DNA of 64,000 bases, taken from Bacteroidota bacterium. GTDB taxonomy: Bacteria > Bacteroidota > Bacteroidia > Cytophagales > Cyclobacteriaceae. How positions within the stretch are numbered: the first letter of the stretch is position 1; each line of letters opens with the position of its first letter. A program made the position numbers and the translations under genes. Under the pieces are notes generated by a model. It worked only from the letters and a program-made list of their open reading frames with translations. It was not told the DNA's origin and did no database searches. The DNA lies in contig JACOSO010000096.1 of NCBI GenBank assembly GCA_016178785.1, positions 186,001 through 250,000 on the forward strand, in the 5' to 3' direction. Positions 8,337 to 16,002 of this stretch are shown one piece after another.

Positions 8337-8906
8337 ATGGGATTTCAAATTTACCGCGCGAAAGAAACCGAATTGATTGATGGCTGCCTTCGGCAAAACC
8401 GACAAGCACAGCAGTCGCTTTACCAGCATTATGCAGGTAAAATGTATGCGCTTTGCTGCCGTTACGTGAAAGACCGCATGGAGGCCGAAGATGTGCTGGT
8501 AATGTCATTCACGAAAATTTTTGAGCGCATCGGGCAGTACAAAGGTGACGGTAGTTTTGAGGGATGGATCAGGCGCGTAGTGGTGAATGAATCGCTCACC
8601 TATTTGAGAAAACACAAAAACATGTACCTCGAGACAGACATTGAAGAAGCAGCTTATGAGCCCGACTACCAAAGGTTGGAAAACGAACTTGAGGTCAGCG
8701 ATTTGATGAAGCTGATCGCGAGTTTGCCCGTGGGCTACCGCACCGTGTTCAATATGTATGCGATTGACGGATACAACCACAAGGAGATTGCAGAGCAGCT
8801 CGGCATCAGTGAGAACACATCGAAGTCGCAGTTGAGCAGGGCGCGCACTTTATTACAAAAACGATTAACCGAAATTGAAAATGAAACAGTCAGAAAAACC
8901 AATTGA
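8337..8906 (+). CDS. RNA polymerase ECF sigma factor
   Basis: A 189-residue sigma-70 family protein with only regions 2 and 4. Region 2 is at about residues 20-90 (EAEDVLVMSFTKIFERIGQY, then GWIRRVVVNESL). Region 4 is at about 128-180, with the helix-turn-helix HKEIAEQLGISENTSKSQLS. It redirects RNA polymerase to a stress or envelope regulon. The next gene overlaps its 3' end and encodes a membrane-anchored protein, the usual position of an anti-sigma factor. Cognate promoters cannot be read from here. Confidence 0.93.
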   Translation: MGFQIYRAKETELIDGCLRQNRQAQQSLYQHYAGKMYALCCRYVKDRMEAEDVLVMSFTKIFERIGQYKGDGSFEGWIRRVVVNESLTYLRKHKNMYLETDIEEAAYEPDYQRLENELEVSDLMKLIASLPVGYRTVFNMYAIDGYNHKEIAEQLGISENTSKSQLSRARTLLQKRLTEIENETVRKTN

Positions 8907-9636
8907 CCGGGTCGATCAATTTTTCAAAAATAAATTGGAAGATCACACCATCGCTCCATCTGAAAACGCGTGGGCAAAAGTGGAGGCAGGGCTTTCAAAA
9001 AAAAATAATGTAATAGTGTGGCGCTGGGCTGCGGCTGTTTTGCTGATGGGTGCATTGATCTCCATTATTTATTGGTCACAGAGAGGTGCTGAAAATGTTG
9101 ACCCTGTATTAGTAGAGAAGAAAATTGAAAAGGAAAAATCAAATGCATCGAGTGAAGTAAAGAGAACGGCAAACACGATGTCGGTTGCAAAGACGAAGGT
9201 GGTTCGTGAGGACACGAACCACGGAGAAGTGAAAGGCGTCCAAACGCTGGTAGACAAAAAAAGCCGCTCTCTTGAAGAAGAGTCTTCTAAGTCAAAACTA
9301 AAATTGATGGAGACGGAAGCCGCATTGGCTCAACAATACACAATTAAGGATCCCCTCAAGGATTTAATCGAAGAAAAAATTAAGACCAAAGCAACCGCAG
9401 AGGCCGAAGTTGCATCTTCTAAACAGAAGCCAATCAAACTGGAATTTACACTTGAAGCTTTGTCTTCGGAAGAAACGGTGGCCACGACTAACGAAGTCAA
9501 AAGTTCAGGGATCAAGAAAGTTTTGCAATTGGCGCGTGAGATGAAGCAAGGCGAAGGGCCGGTAAGTGGCTTAAGAGAAAAGAAAGATGAGCTTTTCGCA
9601 CACAACTTTATCACGGGAAAAGAAAGAAAACAATAA
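8881..9636 (+). CDS. Membrane-anchored protein downstream of ECF sigma (candidate anti-sigma)
   Basis: About 251 residues from ATG 8881, overlapping the sigma gene by 26 bases. A short cytoplasmic region of about 45 residues contains PSENAWAKVEAGL, followed by one membrane helix (WRWAAAVLLMGALISIIYW) and a long lysine- and glutamate-rich periplasmic tail of low complexity. Position and topology fit an anti-sigma factor, but there is no zinc-binding ASD or FecR-type domain, so the role is inferred. The stop is 19 bases from the barrel gene, so the three genes are probably one operon. TTG 8875 is an alternative start. Confidence 0.7.
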   Translation: MKQSEKPIDRVDQFFKNKLEDHTIAPSENAWAKVEAGLSKKNNVIVWRWAAAVLLMGALISIIYWSQRGAENVDPVLVEKKIEKEKSNASSEVKRTANTMSVAKTKVVREDTNHGEVKGVQTLVDKKSRSLEEESSKSKLKLMETEAALAQQYTIKDPLKDLIEEKIKTKATAEAEVASSKQKPIKLEFTLEALSSEETVATTNEVKSSGIKKVLQLAREMKQGEGPVSGLREKKDELFAHNFITGKERKQ

Positions 9637-9655
9637 TTGAACTAAGAATTACCAA

Positions 9656-10657
9656 ATGAAAATGAAAACGAAACTGATTTACATACTAACTTTTATCTCC
9701 TCATCACTTTTTGCGCAACAGCAAATTGACACCGTGACCATCAAGGTAGGCGAAGGCAGCAAGGTGATCTTTGCCATCAAAGACAAAAAAGATTTGGAGA
9801 CAATGAAGAAGTACGACTTTCAAAAACTGATGGACGAAATGATCTATAAGCTTCAAATGCGTGACTCCACTCAATTGAAAAAAATATCTTCTGAGTTTCT
9901 AAAAAAAGATACTGTAAAAGAAGAAGTCGTGGCGAAGCAAGAAGAGCCGGCAATTCAAAACAATGAATCTGGTTCGGGTGAGCGCCATGAAAGAAAATAT
10001 CACGGCCGCAGAACGAGAAACACTTTCAACGTAGACCTTGGCACAAACAATTATTTGAGCAAGGGAAGTTTCCCAAGCCAGGATAACAGCTTGTATTCCG
10101 TTCGCCCGTGGGGATCATGGTATCTTGGGCTCAACTCAATTTATCGCACGCGCATGGCCAATAAATTTTTTCTGGAATGGGGTTATGGCATGAGCTGGTA
10201 TAATTTTAAATTTCAAAACACGCAAACGCAAATCACTAAAGATGATACCGGTGTGCTCTTCAATCTGGATGCCCGGGGCTACGACTACCACAAGAGCAAA
10301 CTTACGGCTGTATATTTAAATGTCTCGTTAGTGCCAGTGTTTGATTTCGGAAGCAACAGATGGAAGCCTAGTTTTTTTGACGGACACAGGTCGGGCGGTT
10401 TTCGTATAGGTGTTGGACCGTATGCCGGTTATCTCATCGACAGCTATTCCAAGCAGGTGTATGATGTAAATAATGAAAAAAGGAAAGAACGACACCACGA
10501 CAATTTTTACCTGAACAATCTACGCTATGGAGTGCGCGCACAAGTGGGCTTCAATGACATCGATTTCTTCTTCAACTATGATCTGAACCCACTCTTCTCT
10601 ACTAACAAAGATGCGAATCCGAACTTGAATGCATTTAGTTTTGGAATAACGTTTTAG
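9656..10657 (+). CDS. Predicted outer-membrane beta-barrel protein
   Basis: A 333-residue exported protein with a signal peptide (TKLIYILTFISSSLFAQ, cleavage near residue 21). A charged linker of about 100 residues follows. From about residue 125 alternating strands rich in Tyr, Trp, Asn and Gly appear (WYLGLNSIYR, WGYGMSWYNF, VGPYAGYLI), and the protein ends in a phenylalanine strand, SFGITF. This pattern suits a small PorT/OMP-type barrel. Third gene of the sigma operon, so it may be the envelope component the sigma factor monitors or induces. No enzyme motif is visible. Confidence 0.7.
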   Translation: MKMKTKLIYILTFISSSLFAQQQIDTVTIKVGEGSKVIFAIKDKKDLETMKKYDFQKLMDEMIYKLQMRDSTQLKKISSEFLKKDTVKEEVVAKQEEPAIQNNESGSGERHERKYHGRRTRNTFNVDLGTNNYLSKGSFPSQDNSLYSVRPWGSWYLGLNSIYRTRMANKFFLEWGYGMSWYNFKFQNTQTQITKDDTGVLFNLDARGYDYHKSKLTAVYLNVSLVPVFDFGSNRWKPSFFDGHRSGGFRIGVGPYAGYLIDSYSKQVYDVNNEKRKERHHDNFYLNNLRYGVRAQVGFNDIDFFFNYDLNPLFSTNKDANPNLNAFSFGITF

Positions 10658-10659
10658 GA

Positions 10660-10700
10660 ACTGGATTCATGATGCTAGAATCAAGCACCCTGAATCCAGT
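10660..10700. repeat. Palindromic repeat between convergent genes (family A)
   Basis: ACTGGATTCA (10660-10669) and TGAATCCAGT (10691-10700) form a perfect 10-bp inverted repeat filling almost the whole gap between two converging genes. It could work as a bidirectional 3'-end hairpin. There is no long T-run on either side. Confidence 0.65.
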
Positions 10701-10701
10701 A

Positions 10702-11199
10702 TCAAACTTTAAACGCCTCTCCTTTCGTAATCACCATTTCTCGCTCGTCTCCTTTGAGTTTTAAGTCGCGGCTGACCCTTCTCGGAGATGGCCATTGCCA
10801 AGCGCACCAAAGAATGATCGCTCCGAAATAAATGCTAAACCTTTGATCAGAAGTGAGGAAAAAGCCGATGGCCAACAAAAAAGATACCCACACAATGGAA
10901 TTTATTTTTCGCTTAATCACAGGCGAATACAAGTCCAATTTTTTTCCGAGGCTTACTTCACTGGTGATTTTTTTACAGCGCTTCAATGTTCCCAACTGAA
11001 CAATCGTTAGTATTACTAAAACAATGATTGGAATTGATATCAGCAATATTTCAACACCAAGACTATCTTCAATGATCGGAGGAAGAACGCCAGAAAGGAT
11101 CAGGTAATAGATGGCCAGAAATTCTGCAATCGGCAGCAGCAGCATCATCATGGAGCGGTTGTAGAGCTTGTAAAAATATTCTTTGAGCGTGAAATTCAT
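10702..11199 (-). CDS. Four-helix membrane protein of unknown function
   Basis: About 165 residues from the chosen start at 11199 (MNFTLKEYFYKL). Hydrophobic segments lie near residues 18-38, 46-68, 116-132 and 135-150, with a charged loop around 70-110 that carries KRCKKITSEVS. The C-terminal soluble tail (SRDLKLKGDEREMVITKG) resembles the cytoplasmic end of YcxB-like proteins, but weakly. A longer frame starts at 11244. The shorter start is preferred because a minus-strand TAGCTTTG lies just upstream. Divergently transcribed from a TetR regulator that may control it. Confidence 0.65.
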   Translation of the reverse strand: MNFTLKEYFYKLYNRSMMMLLLPIAEFLAIYYLILSGVLPPIIEDSLGVEILLISIPIIVLVILTIVQLGTLKRCKKITSEVSLGKKLDLYSPVIKRKINSIVWVSFLLAIGFFLTSDQRFSIYFGAIILWCAWQWPSPRRVSRDLKLKGDEREMVITKGEAFKV

Positions 11200-11213
11200 G
11201 TTGGATGTAGTTT

Positions 11214-11221
11214 CAAAGCTA
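11214..11221 (-). promoter_or_regulatory. -7 element for the minus-strand membrane protein
   Basis: Read on the minus strand this is TAGCTTTG, an exact TAnnTTTG match, with its 3' end 15 bases before the ATG at 11199. It supports the shorter start. Confidence 0.5.
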
Positions 11222-11230
11222 ATTATAAAA

Positions 11231-11238
11231 TATCTTTG
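11231..11238 (+). promoter_or_regulatory. -7 element for the TetR gene
   Basis: TATCTTTG, an exact TAnnTTTG match, ends 18 bases before ATG 11257. It lies only 9 bases from the opposing -7 element, so a repressor bound here could close both promoters. Confidence 0.55.
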
Positions 11239-11256
11239 CTCCATAGTTTGATACCT

Positions 11257-11847
11257 ATGATGAGTGCTACAGACAATTTATCGCGTAAGGAACAGGTGAT
11301 CCGCAGTGCGGCCGAGTTGTTTCGTGAGAAAGGTTATGCCGCAGCAAGCATGCGAGACCTCGCACAGAAATTAGGCATCGAAGCGGCAAGCTTGTATTCA
11401 CACATCAAATCAAAAGAAGAAATTTTGCAGAGTCTTTGTTTCGACATGGCCACAGAATTTCGCAAGTCGCTTGATGAAGTAGAGAAACAAAAAGTTACAG
11501 CAAGTGAGAAATTGAAAAACGGAATCATCGGCCATATTCAGGTGATGGCGAAGGACCTCACTGCCTCAGCTGTATTTATGAACGAGCACCGCCACCTGAG
11601 TAATCCCTACTTGCGCGAATTCCTTTTGCTGCGCATCAACTATATCAACCGCTTTAAAGACATCATTGAAGAAGGGATGGAAAAAGGCGAATTCAAAAGC
11701 AACATCGATAAGAAGCTTGCCGTGATGACGCTCTTCTCTTCCCTTAATTGGATGCCGCTTTGGTACGACCCGCACAGCAATATCGATTCGCTATCACTCG
11801 GCCAGCAATTGGCTGATATGTTGGTGAACGGACTAAAGAAATCTTAA
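11257..11847 (+). CDS. TetR/AcrR family transcriptional regulator
   Basis: About 196 residues. The N-terminal helix-turn-helix (residues about 10-60) reads RKEQVIRSAAELFREKGY, then SMRDLAQKLGI, then ASLYSHIKSKEEIL, which is typical TetR. The C-terminal ligand domain resembles the KstR2/FadR-like group (NEHRHL, EGMEKGEF, NWMPLWYD), often linked to acyl-CoA or fatty acid sensing. ATG 11257 was chosen over the upstream TTG 11236 because a promoter overlaps the latter. The divergent membrane protein gene is its likely target. Confidence 0.92.
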   Translation: MMSATDNLSRKEQVIRSAAELFREKGYAAASMRDLAQKLGIEAASLYSHIKSKEEILQSLCFDMATEFRKSLDEVEKQKVTASEKLKNGIIGHIQVMAKDLTASAVFMNEHRHLSNPYLREFLLLRINYINRFKDIIEEGMEKGEFKSNIDKKLAVMTLFSSLNWMPLWYDPHSNIDSLSLGQQLADMLVNGLKKS

Positions 11848-12239
11848 TTCCTAAGACTTTCTCGAAGACACAAAGGCGCGGAGTAATTCATAACTCCGGG
11901 CTGTGATTCATCTCCAACGAACCGGAAAATAATTTTTCAGGGTACTCCTCATCCTCTTAAGAATAATCCATCATTTTTTTTCCCTAAACAGAAATAAACT
12001 TTGGTCTTTCTGCTTTTAGCGAAATATTAGTGCTTATGAACTGATCTGGCTTACATTACAAAAACTGAAACTGTTATGTTTACGTTGAAATGAGAAAATT
12101 TGAATATGATTTCTGCAATCTTTACTAAAGGAGTCAAGTTGGTAAAAGAAGTAATCGGAGTTATTTCAAGTTGGCGCTATTCGGAGTATCGCAGTGGAAG
12201 GGGAGCAAGCTGTTACACTAATCTTTGGAAATTTTAAAT
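11848..12239. other. 392-base intergenic region before the EamA gene
   Basis: No recognisable conserved gene. The first part contains CACAAAGGCGCGGAG, wording reminiscent of dispersed intergenic repeats. The middle is AT-rich. The last part holds a possible 43-codon frame (12106-12237). No T-tailed hairpin follows the TetR stop. Confidence 0.5.
12106..12237 (+). CDS. Possible 43-residue leader ORF
   Basis: An ATG frame reading MISAIFTKGVKLVKEVIG, then a Ser/Tyr/Arg-rich stretch, ending 2 bases before the EamA ATG. Its position would allow translational coupling or leader-peptide control. No homologue is recognised, and codon use alone cannot separate it from chance. Confidence 0.2.
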   Translation: MISAIFTKGVKLVKEVIGVISSWRYSEYRSGRGASCYTNLWKF

Positions 12240-13169
12240 ATGGAAAACAAAAAAAACCTGACGGCCATTCTCGCACTGATTGCTGTGTGCATTTTGTGGG
12301 GCACTACTTACCTTGCCTTGCGTGTTGGGGTTACCCGATTTCCTCCCTTTCTTTTTTCAATGTTGCGCTTCATCATGGCTGGTCCGATTTTAATTGCCAT
12401 TATGCTGCTGCTGGGAAAAAAGATTCCAAGTGCTACAGTCTTATTCGACCAGGCCGTAGGCGGTTTACTTATGTGCACTCTTGGTGTGGCCATTGTTGGC
12501 TGGGCCGAAGTAAATGTTTCCAGCGGGGTGGCGGCTGTCATCTGCTCGATGATGCCTATCTGGACCGTATTCCTAAACCTGATCGCCAATCGTGAAGAAA
12601 AACCGACATTATTAATCATTCTTGGTTTGCTCACAGGTCTTGGCGGCATTCTTTTAATTTTCCGAGAACACCTGTCAGAATTTTATAAACCGGAATACAT
12701 CATCGGTATTGTGGCGATTTTCCTCGCAAACCTTTGTTGGGCAATCGGCACGATGTGGGTGAAGAAAAGAAACAACAGCAAGGACCCCATTATGAATGCG
12801 GGTTGGCAAATGTTTTTTGGTGGTTTATTTCTCCTACCCATCAGCCTGGTATTTGATGATTACTCAACCATTCATTGGTCATCTGAAATTTTGTTCGCCC
12901 TGTCTTATCTAACACTCATCGGGTCAGTGGCAGCCTATGCTTGTTATTTCTATGCCGTCACGCATTTACCGATAACCATCGTATCTCTTTACGCTTACAT
13001 CAATCCTGTGATTGCTGTCATTCTGGGCTGGTTGATCCTGGATGAAAAATTGAATGCAGGAATTTGGGCTGCCATTGGCATCACTTTGCTTGGTATTTAC
13101 ATCGTGAACAAAGGGTATCAATTGAAAAATAATTGGAAGACGCAATTATCTAAACCCAAAGCGGCATGA
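12240..13169 (+). CDS. EamA family drug/metabolite transporter
   Basis: An inner-membrane protein of about 309 residues with ten predicted helices in two EamA repeats (about 8-140 and 155-295). N-terminal CILWGTTYLALRVGV and the second-repeat counterpart LCWAIGTMWVKK are typical of DMT/RhaT-like exporters of metabolites or amino acids. Start ATG 12240 (MENKKN) was chosen; TTG 12225 is in frame. The stop overlaps the ATG of a 35-residue membrane peptide (ATGA), whose own stop overlaps the following GNAT, so the three genes are probably translationally coupled. Confidence 0.92.
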   Translation: MENKKNLTAILALIAVCILWGTTYLALRVGVTRFPPFLFSMLRFIMAGPILIAIMLLLGKKIPSATVLFDQAVGGLLMCTLGVAIVGWAEVNVSSGVAAVICSMMPIWTVFLNLIANREEKPTLLIILGLLTGLGGILLIFREHLSEFYKPEYIIGIVAIFLANLCWAIGTMWVKKRNNSKDPIMNAGWQMFFGGLFLLPISLVFDDYSTIHWSSEILFALSYLTLIGSVAAYACYFYAVTHLPITIVSLYAYINPVIAVILGWLILDEKLNAGIWAAIGITLLGIYIVNKGYQLKNNWKTQLSKPKAA

Positions 13170-13273
13170 TTACAACGCTCGAACAATTTAAGAAACATAA
13201 GAGAAAATTTGTGCTTCTGTTGGGCATTGTGATTGGCATTGTTATCTTTTCTATACTATCAAAAATGCCATGA
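13166..13273 (+). CDS. Small 35-residue single-pass membrane protein
   Basis: ATG 13166 overlaps the EamA stop, and its TGA (13271-13273) overlaps the GNAT ATG at 13270. The peptide has a basic head (QFKKHKRK) followed by one strongly hydrophobic helix (FVLLLGIVIGIVIFSILS) and ends SKMP. The double stop-start overlap, the clear membrane helix and the positive-inside head argue for a real gene that automated callers would miss. It might be an accessory subunit of the transporter. No family is recognised. Confidence 0.6.
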   Translation: MITTLEQFKKHKRKFVLLLGIVIGIVIFSILSKMP

Positions 13274-13746
13274 GCAATGCCACAATTTCAGATGTAGAAA
13301 TTATCACTTACCAAAAGGAACACCAGCCATGGTTTGAAAAACTGAATCGCGACTGGATTGAAAAGTATTTCTGGATGGAACCGATAGACTTCGAAGTGTT
13401 GCAACACCCGGAAGAGTACATTTTGAAAAATGGCGGAACGATTTTCATGGGAACTTATAATAAGGAGATTGCTGGTACCGCTGCCGTGAAATTTGTTGAG
13501 GCGGGTGTCTATGAATTCACAAAGATGGCCGTTGATGAAAAATTTCAGGGAAAGAAAATCGGGAAAGCCATTGCAGAAGCAGCTATTGAATGGTGTAGAA
13601 AATCACAAGGGAAAAGAATTATTCTATACTCGAACACAAAATTAGAAACTGCCATTGCGATGTATAGAAAATTAGGCTTTAAAGAAATTCCCCTAGACGG
13701 CCCTTATAAGAGGAGTGACATTAAGATGGAGCTGAATTTACGTTAA
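13270..13746 (+). CDS. GNAT family N-acetyltransferase
   Basis: 158 residues with a GNAT fold. The acetyl-CoA loop is visible as VDEKFQGKKIGKAIAEAA (motif A), after a beta strand KMAV. A C-terminal IILYSNTKLETAIAMYRKLGF segment (motif B) follows. The N-terminal part (DWIEKYFWME) matches the acetyltransferases often found near small transporters. Start overlaps the preceding small membrane gene. Substrate unknown. Confidence 0.92.
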   Translation: MSNATISDVEIITYQKEHQPWFEKLNRDWIEKYFWMEPIDFEVLQHPEEYILKNGGTIFMGTYNKEIAGTAAVKFVEAGVYEFTKMAVDEKFQGKKIGKAIAEAAIEWCRKSQGKRIILYSNTKLETAIAMYRKLGFKEIPLDGPYKRSDIKMELNLR

Positions 13747-13820
13747 TCGTTATAAGTTAATGGTATTGAATATAATATTTAACTACTCAACGATTAACCA
13801 ATAACGATTAACTGATACCG
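13740..13820. repeat. Inverted repeat of GTTAATCGTTAT words
   Basis: Just after the GNAT stop, CGTTAATCGTTATAAGTTAA (13740-13759) is mirrored at about 13788-13819 by AACGATTAACC and ATAACGATTAACTG. The arms can form a long hairpin, and the right arm carries the unit twice. Related wording (TTAATCGTTATTAGTTAACTG) follows the flavin-binding gene at 20780-20801, marking a second dispersed family. Confidence 0.6.
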
Positions 13821-13823
13821 AAT

Positions 13824-14327
13824 ATGGCAATGCCCTGGTTCGAACGAAATCTGAAGTTTGATTATCCTAAAGAGATGCTTCCGTTTTTTCTTGAGCGATT
13901 GGAAGGAACAATTGTTCGCATCGAGCAAAAGGTAAATGGCATTGACGATAAAATCCTTTCACAAAAACTAAATGGCAAGTGGTCCATTAAAGAAAATATC
14001 GGTCACCTGGCTGAAGTGGATCAGGTGGCTAACAAACGCATTGATGAAATGATCAATGGCACGCAGGTGATGTCGCTAGCTGTTTTTGAACCGCAAGATT
14101 ATTCCATTTGGCCGATTGCAAAAGTGATTGACTTTTTCAAAAAGAATCGCTTAAGCAACATCAAAAAATACAACGCCATCAGAGAAGATGATTTGTTAAA
14201 GTCATCTCAGCATCCCCGATTGAAAGTGATGATGACGCCAGTTGACCTTGCTTGGTTTGATGCAGAGCATGATGATCATCATTTGGTGAAGATTAATGAA
14301 ATACTTCTCCTTACAGTTAGAAAGTAA
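13824..14327 (+). CDS. DinB family protein (copy 1)
   Basis: 167 residues of the DinB/YfiT-like four-helix bundle. GKWSIKENIGHLAEVDQV places a conserved histidine in helix 2, and AWFDAEHDDHHLVKI supplies the paired histidines near the C-terminus, together the usual divalent-metal triad. Family members act in thiol transfer or stress detoxification; the specific reaction is unknown. It is followed 3 bases later by a paralogue with the same motifs, evidently a tandem duplication. Confidence 0.88.
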   Translation: MAMPWFERNLKFDYPKEMLPFFLERLEGTIVRIEQKVNGIDDKILSQKLNGKWSIKENIGHLAEVDQVANKRIDEMINGTQVMSLAVFEPQDYSIWPIAKVIDFFKKNRLSNIKKYNAIREDDLLKSSQHPRLKVMMTPVDLAWFDAEHDDHHLVKINEILLLTVRK

Positions 14328-14330
14328 AAC

Positions 14331-14849
14331 ATGGAACAGGCAAAATGGTTTGACCGGAAATTTGATTTCAGCTTCACACAGAATATTTTTCCTTCAATAA
14401 TAGAACGAATGAGGGGGACACCTGCCCGGTTGGAAGAAAAAGTTGATTCAATTTCAAATAATATAGCCGTAGCAAAAGGCAATGGTGGATGGTCGGTGAA
14501 AGAAAACATCGGCCACCTCATTGACCTCGAACCGCTATGGATAGGACGACTGGAAGACATCATTAATAAGGAATCACATCTGCGAGTCGCTGATCTGACC
14601 AATAAGAAGACAGATGAAGCCAATCACAATGCACGCAACCTCAACGATTTGCTCCAAGAATTCCGATTGGTCAGAAAAAATACAATACAAAGACTCGAAG
14701 CACTTACCGAAGAGCAAATTTATCTCACTTCGCTTCATCCAAGGCTAAAGACCCCCATGAGAATGATGGATCACTTTCTCTTTGTTGCTGAGCATGATGA
14801 CCATCACCTGGCTAAGATTAGTGAAATCATTCAGTTACTTAAAAAATAA
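14331..14849 (+). CDS. DinB family protein (copy 2)
   Basis: 172 residues, paralogous to the preceding gene. GGWSVKENIGHLIDLEPLW and HFLFVAEHDDHHLAKISEI carry the same three metal-binding histidines. Copies 1 and 2 differ widely elsewhere, so the duplication is old. It is 5 bases from the LysE gene and so in the same transcript. Confidence 0.88.
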   Translation: MEQAKWFDRKFDFSFTQNIFPSIIERMRGTPARLEEKVDSISNNIAVAKGNGGWSVKENIGHLIDLEPLWIGRLEDIINKESHLRVADLTNKKTDEANHNARNLNDLLQEFRLVRKNTIQRLEALTEEQIYLTSLHPRLKTPMRMMDHFLFVAEHDDHHLAKISEIIQLLKK

Positions 14850-14854
14850 TTCCA

Positions 14855-15490
14855 ATGCTGGCTTCATCTGATTTATTGTTTTTTGGTCTCGCAGCGTTCG
14901 GGCTGGTTATCAGTCCGGGACCCAATATGATCTACCTCATCTCACGAACTTTAGTTCAGGGGCGAAAAGCGGGACTGATTTCATTGGCGGGGGTTATCTG
15001 TGGTTTTCTGTTTCATATTATCATGGTATCTCTTGGGCTTACCATTGTTCTCTTAAAGGTTCCTTATGCGTATGCAGCATTAAAAAGTTTGGGAGTAGCG
15101 TATCTCCTATACCTGGCATTTCAGGCTATAAAGCCAAACGGTAAAAATATTTTTGAAAAACGTGAGGATCTTAAACACGATAGTCCGCTCAAGTTGTTCA
15201 GCATTGGCCTTTTCACTAATGTGCTCAATCCCAAAGTTGCTGTCTTCTACCTATCGTTCTTTCCTCAATTTATTAAGCCCGAACAAGGCGATGTATTAAT
15301 TCAAAGTTTACAACTGGGAGTCACACAAATGACCATCAGTTTCACCGTAAACTTTATCATTGTACTCACAGCAGCTCGAGCAGCGGCCTGGTTTTCAAGG
15401 CAACCTGCTTGGATGAAAGTTCAAAAATGGTTTATGGCAAGTGTCTTAACATTTTTAGCTGTGAGAATGGCTTTCGAGAAAAGTAAATGA
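14855..15490 (+). CDS. LysE family amino-acid exporter
   Basis: A 211-residue inner-membrane protein with six hydrophobic segments. It has the LysE/RhtB signature near the start: FGLVISPGPNMIYLISRT, followed by GRKAGLISLAGVICGF. The second half contains FTNVLNPKVAVFYLSFFPQF, also conserved. Members export amino acids or related metabolites using proton motive force. Embedded in a same-strand run of small-molecule stress genes. Confidence 0.93.
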   Translation: MLASSDLLFFGLAAFGLVISPGPNMIYLISRTLVQGRKAGLISLAGVICGFLFHIIMVSLGLTIVLLKVPYAYAALKSLGVAYLLYLAFQAIKPNGKNIFEKREDLKHDSPLKLFSIGLFTNVLNPKVAVFYLSFFPQFIKPEQGDVLIQSLQLGVTQMTISFTVNFIIVLTAARAAAWFSRQPAWMKVQKWFMASVLTFLAVRMAFEKSK

Positions 15491-15506
15491 AATAAAAATT
15501 ACTTAA

Positions 15507-15974
15507 ATGAATAAAGAACATCACTACGCATTATCTATTGAGTGGACTGGAAATTTAGGAACTGGTACTTCAGATTACCGCGCCTACGCTCGTAATCATA
15601 CTATTGCATCCGATGGCAAACCTGATTTATTAGCTTCTTCTGATCCCGCTTTTCGCGGAGATAAAACACGATACAACCCGGAAGAAATGCTAGTGGCTGC
15701 GTTGTCGTCATGCCACATGCTTTCGTATTTGCATGTTTGCGTATTGAATGGGGTCGTTGTTCTGGAATACAAAGACAATGCAACCGGAACGATGAAAGAA
15801 AATCAGGATGGAAGCGGTCAGTTGACTGAAGTAACCCTTAGGCCGGAAGTAAAAGTAAAAGATCCCTCCATGATCGAGAAGGCCAATCGTTTGCATGAAC
15901 GTGCCTCTCAATTATGTTTCATTGCCCGGTCAGTAAATTTTCCGGTTCACCATTCACCAACAGCGATTAATTAA
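15507..15974 (+). CDS. OsmC family peroxiredoxin-like protein
   Basis: 155 residues with the OsmC/Ohr fold. The two redox cysteines are present, C69 in AALSSCHMLSYL and C137 in ASQLCFIARS, so it should reduce organic hydroperoxides through a thiol mechanism. The N-terminal HYALSIEWTGNLGTGT strand is typical of the YhfA/OsmC branch. It lies between the LysE exporter and a PaiB-like gene. Confidence 0.92.
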   Translation: MNKEHHYALSIEWTGNLGTGTSDYRAYARNHTIASDGKPDLLASSDPAFRGDKTRYNPEEMLVAALSSCHMLSYLHVCVLNGVVVLEYKDNATGTMKENQDGSGQLTEVTLRPEVKVKDPSMIEKANRLHERASQLCFIARSVNFPVHHSPTAIN

Positions 15975-16002
15975 GAAAACAACAACTCCAAAAGAAAGCC
16001 GA

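Noticed and set aside
12194-12595. A 133-codon frame overlapping the EamA gene
   Set aside because: It is the EamA coding sequence read one frame over, as shown by the intact ten-helix protein in the other frame.
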